Assembly (NCBI RefSeq): GCF_030767025.1
Contig: NZ_JASITE010000023.1
Span: 32,006 to 96,005, forward strand
Direction of reading: 5' to 3'
Origin: Nocardia sp. CC227C
GTDB taxonomy: Bacteria; Actinomycetota; Actinomycetes; Mycobacteriales; Mycobacteriaceae
DNA length: 64,000 nt
Part shown: positions 57,323 through 64,000 of the stretch, piece after piece
How the letters are laid out: each line of letters starts with the position of its first letter
How positions within the stretch are numbered: position 1 is the stretch's first letter
The notes under the pieces: model-generated
What the model saw: the letters and a program-made list of their open reading frames with translations, nothing else
Database searches by the model: none
What the model was told of the DNA's origin: nothing
Program-made: the position numbers and the translations under genes

Positions 57323-59314
57323 CTACAGCTGCTCCGCGGTGACGAGGAGTCTCAGGTGGGCGTCCGCCCAGTGCTCGAGGACGGCGCGGCCCGGCCGGGC
57401 CGGGGAGTGGCGGAGCCGCTCGACCGCGGTGGCGGCGGAGGTGAGGCCGAGCCGTCGGAGGGTGGCGGCGGTATCGGCGGCGCGGGCGGACCAGGTCGGG
57501 GGAAGCTGGCGCAGGCCGCGGTGGGGGAGTTCGGCGGAGAGGGCGAGGGCCGCGCCGAGGGCGGCCGCGAGCGGGTCGGGCTGCGGCGCGGCGGTTCCCG
57601 GCGCGGTGGGGTGCGCGGTGGTGGCGAAGGCGGGGACCGCGACCGTATCCCCGGTGACGACGGCCGTGGGTTCCAGGGTGAGGCGGCCGTGGTGGCGTTG
57701 CAGCGTTCCGGCGACGAAGCGGACGGTGCCCGCGTCGCCGGAGAGCGACCTAGCGAGGTCGTCCAGTGCGCCCGGGGCGGCGGCGGTGTGGGTGAAGGCG
57801 ACGGTGGCCGTGCCGGTGGGGGCGCGCAGGGTCGCCTCCAGGCGTTGCTCGTCCGGGAGATAGTGGACGGCGTCGATGCGCTCGACGGCGACGGCACGCA
57901 CGGCTTCGCCGCGGACGCGGGGCCGGATGACGGCGGGCGGCAGCGCGGCGAGGCGTTCGGCCTCCGCGTCGAGGTCGGCGACGAGCAGTTCGGGCGGCAG
58001 TGCGTTCCAGTCGCCGGTGGCGGGCAGCACCGAGGTTCTCGCCACGCGACCGGTGGCCAGGCGCACGGTGCGATTCGCCGAGCGGACGGCGGATTCGGTG
58101 ACGATATTGCCCGCGGCCAGCTCGCGCAGGCGGGCAGCCCCGGCGCGGCGCGCTCCGAGGGCGGCGGCGGTGGGCGGGGCGGTGCCCTCACGTACGGCGG
58201 AGATGTGCCGGAGAGTGAGGACGATGCGCGCCTCCGGGTGCGCGAGATAGACCTCCACGCAGCGGGATTCGTCGTCGCCGGAAATACGGGCGCCCAGCCC
58301 GGTGAGGCGGAGGTGGCGCAGCGGCGTCCGCGCGGCCTCCTCGGTGCCGAGGACCGAAACCGGGTCGCGGGTGCCGGCACGGTGGCGGGCCACCAATTCC
58401 GCGATCAGCGCGGCGGTGCGCACGGGATCGTGGCGGGCGGCGCGGTCGCGGTAGGCGGCGAGCTGATCCAGCAGATCGGTGAGGGCGTCGTCGGACCAGC
58501 GGGCACCGGCGGCGTCCAGGGCGCGGTGGGCGGGGGCGAACACCTGCGGCAGCGCCGGACCGGCCTGGGCGACACCGTCTTCCAGGAGTTCGGCCAGCGG
58601 CGTCAGCACCGCGGTGCTCGCCGCGACCGCCGCCGAGCCGCCGCCGCTGTCGCCGCGGCCGCCGACCGTGACCGCTACGGACTCGGCCGCCGGATCGGCC
58701 GCGTCCGCGGCCCGGAATGCCCACACCGCCAAGGCGACCGCATCGGTACGCGCGCCGCGGGCGGCATCGGCGCGGGCGTACGCGAGTTCGCCGGGAACCA
58801 GGAATCGCACCGTGACAGCGGACAACTCGACCGACGGCACCGGATCGTGCGGGGTGGCCCGGCGCACCAGGGCACGGTACCCGGTTCGGTGGGCGCGACC
58901 GGCGGTGGCGAAGGCGCGCGCGCCGAGGAGGTCGCGCAGCTGTTCGTCGGTGAACTCCGCCGGGGACCAGGAGACCGTGGGTTCCGGCGGGTCGGCGCGG
59001 GCGGCGGGCACGGAGGGGGCGGCAGGCACGGTGGGGCCGGAGGCTTCGGCATGCGCGCGATACGCCAGCACCGCGATCACCCGGTGGCGGCACACCGTCG
59101 TCGCCGCACAGGTGCACGACGACATCTCCAGCGTCGTATCGGGCGGCAGGACGGTTCGGACGCCGTCGGCGAAGCTGACTTCCACGGTGCCGTCGCCGGT
59201 TTCGGTGACCTCCGGCGGTGCGGCGGCGTGCTCCTTGGCCGCGCGCTTGAGAATCCCGCGGTTGGCGAGGCTGATGAGCGAATCGTCGGTGAGGGCCACC
59301 AGATCTGCGCGCAT
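57323..59314 (-). CDS. SWIM zinc-finger protein, last gene of the MoxR operon
   Basis: A 663-residue protein. An N-terminal SWIM zinc finger (Cys67-Thr-Cys69, x5, Cys75-Arg-His77) follows a short N-terminal domain. The remaining about 580 residues are Ala/Arg-rich helices and strands without recognisable enzymatic motifs. SWIM domains bind DNA or proteins. It lies 2 bases after the VWA gene's stop on the same strand, so it is translationally linked to VWA, DUF5682 and MoxR. Its role is unknown. Confidence 0.85.
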   Translation of the reverse strand: MRADLVALTDDSLISLANRGILKRAAKEHAAAPPEVTETGDGTVEVSFADGVRTVLPPDTTLEMSSCTCAATTVCRHRVIAVLAYRAHAEASGPTVPAAPSVPAARADPPEPTVSWSPAEFTDEQLRDLLGARAFATAGRAHRTGYRALVRRATPHDPVPSVELSAVTVRFLVPGELAYARADAARGARTDAVALAVWAFRAADAADPAAESVAVTVGGRGDSGGGSAAVAASTAVLTPLAELLEDGVAQAGPALPQVFAPAHRALDAAGARWSDDALTDLLDQLAAYRDRAARHDPVRTAALIAELVARHRAGTRDPVSVLGTEEAARTPLRHLRLTGLGARISGDDESRCVEVYLAHPEARIVLTLRHISAVREGTAPPTAAALGARRAGAARLRELAAGNIVTESAVRSANRTVRLATGRVARTSVLPATGDWNALPPELLVADLDAEAERLAALPPAVIRPRVRGEAVRAVAVERIDAVHYLPDEQRLEATLRAPTGTATVAFTHTAAAPGALDDLARSLSGDAGTVRFVAGTLQRHHGRLTLEPTAVVTGDTVAVPAFATTAHPTAPGTAAPQPDPLAAALGAALALSAELPHRGLRQLPPTWSARAADTAATLRRLGLTSAATAVERLRHSPARPGRAVLEHWADAHLRLLVTAEQL

Positions 59315-59316
59315 GG

Positions 59317-60441
59317 CTATCCGATCGTTTCCGCGATGAAGGCGGCCAGTTCACCGGGCGTCATGGCTCCTACGTGCACGCCCGCGTCGGCCAGCCGTTG
59401 CCCCAGCTCGCGGTCGAAGACCGGATCGGCCTGCTCGTCGAGGGCCGCCAGCCCCAGCACCGTCGTCCCCTCCGCGACGAGGGCGGCCGCGGCGCGCACC
59501 AGCCGGGCCGCGTCGCCGCCCTCGTAGAAGTCGCTGATCACCGCGATGATGGCGCGGCGCGGTCGCTCGATCAGCTGGGCCGCGTAACCCAGTGCGCGGG
59601 TGATATCCGTGCCACCGCCGAGCTGCACCTTCATCAGCAGTTCGACCGGGTCGTCCACATCGCGGGTGAGGTCGACGACCTCGGTGTCGAAGGCGACCAG
59701 GTGGGTCTTGATGCCGGGCAGCCCCCAGAGACAGGCCGCCGTGACCGCCGAGTGGATGACATTGCCGATCATGGAACCGGATTGGTCCACCAACAGGATG
59801 ACCTGCCAGTTGTCCATATGGCGGCGGGTGCGCGCCCGGAAGTGCGCGGTCTCCACGTACAGCCGCTGCTGCTCGGGCCGATAGTGGGCGAGGTTGGCGC
59901 GCACCGTGGCCGGGAAGTCGAAGTCGGCGGCGCGGGCGATGCGCCCGCGGCGGCGCGAGCGGGCGCCGTGCACCGTGGTGCGCACCTCCGTGGCGAGCCG
60001 CTCCATGAGCTCGCGCACCACCTGCTCCACGATGCGCCGCGCCATCCGCAGCACCTCGGGATTCATGAGGTGCTTGGTGCGCAGCACCGCGCCAAGCAGT
60101 TCGGCGTTCGGCTCCAGCCGACCGAGCATCTCGGGATCGGTGAGCACCTCGTGTAATCCGTAGCGCTGCACCGCGTCCCGCTCCAGGCGTGCGACGGTGG
60201 CCTTGGGGAAGAGCCGGTGGATGTCGTCGAGCCAGTCCACGGCGTGCACGATGGCGGGGCCGTCACCGCCCTGACGGCGGATGCCGCGCCGGTCGAGTTC
60301 CTCGTCGCGGTCGTAGAGCCAGGCCAGTGCCGCGTCCTGTCCGGCGGCCGCGGCGCTGAGCGCGGCATCGCGGACCAGACCCGAGGCCGCCTCGCCCAGC
60401 ACGAGCCGCCAGCGTTCCAGTGTCGGATCGAGCTCAGTCAT
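59317..60441 (-). CDS. VWA (MIDAS) domain protein
   Basis: A 374-residue protein. Residues 1-205 are a helical region; residues about 212-374 are a von Willebrand A domain with a full MIDAS site: DQSGS (Asp219, Ser221, Ser223), Thr278 in GGGTD and Asp304 in ISDFYEGGD. VWA proteins paired with MoxR ATPases act as scaffolds or adaptors for metal insertion or complex remodelling. It overlaps the DUF5682 gene end by 8 bases, supporting coordinated synthesis. Confidence 0.93.
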   Translation of the reverse strand: MTELDPTLERWRLVLGEAASGLVRDAALSAAAAGQDAALAWLYDRDEELDRRGIRRQGGDGPAIVHAVDWLDDIHRLFPKATVARLERDAVQRYGLHEVLTDPEMLGRLEPNAELLGAVLRTKHLMNPEVLRMARRIVEQVVRELMERLATEVRTTVHGARSRRRGRIARAADFDFPATVRANLAHYRPEQQRLYVETAHFRARTRRHMDNWQVILLVDQSGSMIGNVIHSAVTAACLWGLPGIKTHLVAFDTEVVDLTRDVDDPVELLMKVQLGGGTDITRALGYAAQLIERPRRAIIAVISDFYEGGDAARLVRAAAALVAEGTTVLGLAALDEQADPVFDRELGQRLADAGVHVGAMTPGELAAFIAETIG

Positions 60442-62779
60442 GGCTGTCCCCCGGCGGATTCGCGAGTAGTGCGTGCTCGCTCAGCAGTTCGTCCACCCGC
60501 GCTTCCAACGCCCGAGCCCGTGCCAGCAGCCCCGCGTCGGCGTCGAGGCGCAGCAGTGTCGCCGGGGCCGCGTCCACGCCCCGCGCCGCCAGCAGCCGGG
60601 CGGCGATGCGGGCGCGTTCGCGGGGCGGAAACCAGGCGAAGGCCAGTCGCAGTGCGGGCAGGGCGGTGAGGAAGTCGGGTGGTGCGAACCGGTCGACGAG
60701 TTCGTCGAGCACCTCGAGCAGCGGTGCTTCGACGTCGAGGAGTTGTTCTCGGGCCAGCGCGAACAGCCCGGCCAGGAAGTCGCCCAGGACTTCCGGATGC
60801 CCCGCCAGCCGGACGGCTCGCGCCACATCGGGGGCCTCGTCCGGTGCCAGTGCCGCGACCAGGCCCACCGCCGCGCCCCGCAGCGCGGGTGGTCGATCGG
60901 GGGCCGCGCCGCGCCGGAAGACACCGACGATGTCCCGGCGGCCGACGCTCAGCACGGTCGGCGCGTGCTGTGCTGCGTCACGAATGGCGGTGAGGGCGTG
61001 GAGCATTCGGTCGTCGGCGGGTGCCGGACCACCACGTACCCCCTCGATGAGCCACAGCAGCCGCAGCACGGCGGCGTCGACGAGCGCGGCCAGGGTGGGG
61101 GAGTGCGCGGTGCCGAAGATCCGGTCGTGCCGCCACAGGCTCAGCGTGATCGCCAGCAGCTGTCCGAGACCGGCTGTGTCACCGGCGGATCGGATGAGAC
61201 CGCGGGTGCGGTCCACCACCGCGCCGCTGAGCTCCGCGAGTCCGCAGAGGGCAGCGTCGAACAGCACCTCCGCGAGGCCGCCGGTATCGGACCCGGCCGC
61301 GTCGAACCGTTCACCCAGCCGGGTGGCGGCGGCCTCGGCGCAGGTCGCGCCGAGCGAACCGGCCTCGATGAGCATCGGCAGCCGCAGCGGTGACGCGGTG
61401 ATGCGCCACACTTCGCGCGGTTGCGGCGGACGCCCGACCAATGGCCCGCTCTCGCGCCGATACCTGGGGATGTCGAGCACCCGCAGCCGGTGCAGCACCC
61501 GGCTGGCCGCGAGGCCGGAGTCGGTGGCGAGATCGAGTTCGCAGTCTCCCCGTTCGGGTATGCCGTGGCGCGCGAGTTCCCGGTCCGCGTCGTGCACGAG
61601 CGGCGGATGCGGGGTGTCCCGATGCAGCCGTCCGGTTCGGGAGCCCGACAGCGCGGCCACCATCTCGACCACCACCGGATCGGTGCCGGGCCGCAGCTGT
61701 CCGCGACCGGTCCACGGCAGCGGGCGGTCGAGCGCCTCGGTGACGAGCGCTCCGGCGAGGCCGTCGAGAACGTCCGTGCGCGAGGGGGATCGGTGTCCGC
61801 GCAGACGGCTCAGCCCGCCCGTGAGGGTGCGCGCGCCGATCAGGGCGGCGGTCGACACCGGTTGCCCCCGCTCGCGCAGCCGCCGCACCACGGCGCGGGT
61901 GATGCCCTCGGCCGCCTGTTCCGCGCCGTCCTCCCAGAGCCGCTGGTAGTACTCCGGCGACGGCATGCCGGACTGGTAGCCGTCGAAGGCGTCCAGACGG
62001 CGAAAGCTGTAGGGCACCAGGTAGCTGCCGCCGACGCCGTCCCCGGGAAAAGGTGGTACCCGCGGCCAGGGCGTGCCGGACGGAGCCGCGGCCGCGGCCG
62101 TCAGGTGTTCGTCCACACGGCGCATGAGCGCGGGCCGGTGGAAGCCGCCGGTGACCACCACGATGTGCGCGGGTCGAGCCCCGGGCGCACGGTTCGCCGC
62201 GTCCACGGCGGCGTGGATCCAGCGCGCCATGTACTCCTCGCGCTGCACATCGCCCGCGCTCGCCTCGTCGTCCCCCCGCACCAGATCGAAGTACGCGCCC
62301 AGCCGTTCGGCCAGGGTGGCGTCGTCCCCGATTTCGACGAGGTGGTCCCACAGCGTGTCGATATTGTCCACCGCGAACTCTCGGCACAGCCGCGCCACCG
62401 CGTGGTCGTAGCGGCGTTCGGCGTCGGCGTACCGGTTCTCGGTGTCGGCGAAGGCGCGGTGCCAGGCGGGCAGGTCGATGAACCGCACCACCGCCCCGGC
62501 GGCGTGGCCCTCGGTGAGCGCCACCCACTCGGGGGAGTAGTCGCACAGGGGCGCCCAGGACATGTGCCGGGTGGTCCGGTCCCGGTAGCTGGAGAACACC
62601 GCGATGGGCAGTTCGTGGCCGAGCAGCAGTTCGTCGAGCCGGTCGTTCATATCGACCGGCCCCTCGACGAGCACGTACGCCGGGCGCAGGGCGCGCACGG
62701 TATCGCGCACCAGGCGCGCGCAGGCCGGACTGTGGTGGCGCACACCGATGAAGGTGACCCGCGCCGCATCCCCCGTCAT
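60434..62779 (-). CDS. DUF5682 protein of the MoxR-VWA operon
   Basis: A 781-residue protein of the DUF5682 family. The N-terminus RVTFIGVRHHSPACARLV (7-24; His15-His16, Ser17) with YVLVEGP (35-41; Glu39) resembles the His/Glu pattern of the TraB/EreA/ChaN-like fold, a set of metal-dependent hydrolase-like proteins; the remaining two-thirds are helical repeats. ATG 62779 is chosen because the motif follows directly and the ATG lies 5 bases after the MoxR stop. Function unknown; it may be the client or effector of the MoxR-VWA chaperone pair. Confidence 0.88.
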   Translation of the reverse strand: MTGDAARVTFIGVRHHSPACARLVRDTVRALRPAYVLVEGPVDMNDRLDELLLGHELPIAVFSSYRDRTTRHMSWAPLCDYSPEWVALTEGHAAGAVVRFIDLPAWHRAFADTENRYADAERRYDHAVARLCREFAVDNIDTLWDHLVEIGDDATLAERLGAYFDLVRGDDEASAGDVQREEYMARWIHAAVDAANRAPGARPAHIVVVTGGFHRPALMRRVDEHLTAAAAAPSGTPWPRVPPFPGDGVGGSYLVPYSFRRLDAFDGYQSGMPSPEYYQRLWEDGAEQAAEGITRAVVRRLRERGQPVSTAALIGARTLTGGLSRLRGHRSPSRTDVLDGLAGALVTEALDRPLPWTGRGQLRPGTDPVVVEMVAALSGSRTGRLHRDTPHPPLVHDADRELARHGIPERGDCELDLATDSGLAASRVLHRLRVLDIPRYRRESGPLVGRPPQPREVWRITASPLRLPMLIEAGSLGATCAEAAATRLGERFDAAGSDTGGLAEVLFDAALCGLAELSGAVVDRTRGLIRSAGDTAGLGQLLAITLSLWRHDRIFGTAHSPTLAALVDAAVLRLLWLIEGVRGGPAPADDRMLHALTAIRDAAQHAPTVLSVGRRDIVGVFRRGAAPDRPPALRGAAVGLVAALAPDEAPDVARAVRLAGHPEVLGDFLAGLFALAREQLLDVEAPLLEVLDELVDRFAPPDFLTALPALRLAFAWFPPRERARIAARLLAARGVDAAPATLLRLDADAGLLARARALEARVDELLSEHALLANPPGDSHD

Positions 62780-62784
62780 CCGGC

Positions 62785-63873
62785 TCAGCCCGGTAGCTGG
62801 AATCGCGCGTCGTGCAGGGACTTCCACGCCTTCCCGGATTTGCGCGGCGCCTGCTGCTCCAGGTAGCGGCGCAGCCGGGCCAGATCGTCCGGGTCGTCCT
62901 TGGCCGCGGTTCCGGCCAGACAGTGCACGATATCGGCGGCGTCTCCGGCCTCGCCGCGCAGATACCAGCCGCGCAGGCCGACGGCATGGGCCACCGATAC
63001 CGCCTCGGCGGTACTCATGACGGCGGACATGCGGTCCAGGGCGTCTCCGGAATCGGTCGCGCCGCCGCGCAATTCCCGGAAGGTGGTGACCAGTACCTCG
63101 AGCACGTCGCGCGGCGGAGCCTGCGGTACGCCGGAACGGTGCAGCAGCGCTCGGGCCTCCGCCTCGACCAGGGCCAGTTCGGCGTCGAAATCGGTGATGG
63201 GGAAGACGGTTTCGAAGTTGAACCGCCGTTTCAGCGCCGCGCTCATGTCATTGACGCCGCGGTCGCGGGTATTGGCGGTGGCGATCACATTGAATCCCGC
63301 CACCGCGTACACCATCTCGCCGAGCTCCGGCACCGCCAGCACCCGATCCGACAGCAGCGACAGAATCGAGTCCTGTACTTCGAGAGGGCAGCGGGTGATC
63401 TCCTCGAAGCGCACGATCTTGCCCTCCCGCATGCCGCGCAGCATGGGCGCGGGCACCAGGGACCGCTCGGACGGGCCTTCGGAGACCAGCAGCGCGTAGT
63501 TCCATCCGTAGCGGATCTGATCCTCGGTGGTGGCCGCCCCACCCTGGACGGTGAGCGTGGAATCGCCCGAGATTGCGGCCGAAAGCAGTTCCGACAGCAG
63601 TGATTTGGCGGTGCCCGGCTCGCCGGTGAGCAGCAGTCCGCGGGTGGTGGCGAGGGAGACCAGCGCCCGGTCCACCAGGGAGGCGTCGCCGACGAACTTG
63701 CGGGCGATACCGAGCGTCGGGTCGCCGACGATGAACCGCTTGGCGGCGTCGACGCTCAGCTGCCAGCCCGGCGGCCGCGGGGCGGTGTCCTGCTCGCGCA
63801 GCCGGGTCAGGTCGTCGGCCCAGCGGAGTTCCGCGGCCGGGCGTTGTAGTTGCTGGGTGGAACCGGTGGTCAC
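62785..63873 (-). CDS. MoxR-family AAA+ ATPase
   Basis: A 362-residue MoxR ATPase. Walker A is GEPGTAKS (84-91). The Walker B position reads KIVRFEEI (152-159), with Glu157-Glu158 replacing the usual Asp-Glu. Sensor 1 lies in VIATANTRDRG. MoxR proteins act as chaperones with VWA partners. GTG 63873 matches the usual N-terminus of this branch; ATG 63909 is an in-frame alternative. It is first in the operon MoxR-DUF5682-VWA-SWIM; all four genes are within 10 bases of each other. Confidence 0.92.
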   Translation of the reverse strand: MTTGSTQQLQRPAAELRWADDLTRLREQDTAPRPPGWQLSVDAAKRFIVGDPTLGIARKFVGDASLVDRALVSLATTRGLLLTGEPGTAKSLLSELLSAAISGDSTLTVQGGAATTEDQIRYGWNYALLVSEGPSERSLVPAPMLRGMREGKIVRFEEITRCPLEVQDSILSLLSDRVLAVPELGEMVYAVAGFNVIATANTRDRGVNDMSAALKRRFNFETVFPITDFDAELALVEAEARALLHRSGVPQAPPRDVLEVLVTTFRELRGGATDSGDALDRMSAVMSTAEAVSVAHAVGLRGWYLRGEAGDAADIVHCLAGTAAKDDPDDLARLRRYLEQQAPRKSGKAWKSLHDARFQLPG

Positions 63874-63919
63874 GGCACGCACACTAATGCGGCTCGGTGA
63901 CAAGTTCATTCGGATGCGT

Positions 63920-63963
63920 GATCGGCCGGCCCGGTCCCCTCATCGCAACCGGGCCGGCCGATC
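63920..63963. terminator. Perfect 16-bp hairpin upstream of the MoxR operon
   Basis: GATCGGCCGGCCCGGT (63920-63935) and ACCGGGCCGGCCGATC (63948-63963) pair perfectly around a 12-base loop. A minus-strand frame coming from beyond the window ends at 63970, just before the hairpin, so it probably terminates that transcript and insulates the MoxR promoter. Confidence 0.65.
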
Positions 63964-63969
63964 CGGCGA

Positions 63970-64000
63970 TCACCGGCGTGCGATCGCCTCGAACACGGTG
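63970..64000 (-). CDS. C-terminal end of a minus-strand gene (partial)
   Basis: Reading leftward from the edge, one minus-strand frame ends in residues TVFEAIARR and a TGA stop at 63972-63970, six bases before a strong hairpin. The amphipathic, helix-like end and the terminator placement suggest a real gene that starts beyond the window. Too short to identify. Confidence 0.4.
   Translation of the reverse strand, partial: TVFEAIARR

Overview
The window reads as chromosomal DNA of a high-GC, mycolic-acid-type actinomycete, most likely Nocardia or a close relative (Mycobacteriales). The evidence is pervasive GC-rich codon use with many GTG starts, a mycocerosic-acid-synthase-sized polyketide synthase beside a PapA-type acyltransferase, an antigen 85-like esterase, an LGFP-repeat secreted protein, DUF222/HNH and DUF5134 proteins, a deazaflavin-dependent (Ddn-type) oxidoreductase, and an ahpC-ahpD/oxyR block. 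No rRNA, tRNA, insertion sequence, prophage or CRISPR array was seen.

Region 1 (1-14385) is a purine salvage/degradation locus. It holds the end of one urate oxidase, 8-oxoguanine deaminase, an AzgA-type purine permease, an IclR regulator (minus strand), a thiamine-binding-like/HTH gene pair, then uraD-uraH-urate oxidase-NCS2 permease, an AtzF-C-like protein, hyi-glxR-gcl-glxK and allantoicase. Together they cover purine uptake, urate to allantoin, allantoate cleavage, and glyoxylate to phosphoglycerate. Allantoinase, ureidoglycolate lyase and xanthine dehydrogenase are not in the window. Hairpins and inverted repeats mark transcript ends and likely IclR operators.

Region 2 (14483-19156) holds a Ycf46-like AAA+ ATPase with a damaged Walker B motif, a DUF222/HNH protein with a long His/Asp-rich repetitive tail built from a 33-bp repeat, and a DUF5134 membrane protein.

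Region 3 (19153-31100) is an inositol catabolism locus: a lacI-iolG operon divergent from iolE, a CUT2-like ABC importer (lipoprotein, permease, single-domain ATPase), iolC, a Cgl0159-like aldolase, iolB and iolD, followed by a class III aminotransferase. Two perfect palindromes in the divergent promoter are convincing LacI-family operators. iolA is missing from the window.

Region 4 (31127-47535) is a cell-envelope/secreted-product region: a DUF218 exported protein; an operon of a 2114-aa fully reducing PKS, a DHA2 exporter, a GT39/ArnT-like membrane glycosyltransferase and a PapA-like acyltransferase; a convergent antigen 85-like esterase; two secreted trypsin-like proteases flanking a small secreted protein; and a molybdopterin-domain protein preceded by tandem palindromes.

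Region 5 (47526-57229) contains a DHA2 exporter with a FabH-like ketosynthase, the LGFP protein, Ddn-type oxidoreductase, MsrA, PhzF-like protein, ahpD-ahpC divergent from oxyR, an MBL-fold hydrolase, a gamma-glutamylcyclotransferase-like protein and an RpiB-like isomerase.

Region 6 (57323-63873) is a four-gene minus-strand operon, MoxR AAA+ ATPase - DUF5682 - VWA - SWIM zinc-finger protein. It is the best candidate here for a coherent but functionally undescribed multi-protein system. A 16-bp perfect hairpin separates it from the tail of another gene running off the right edge.
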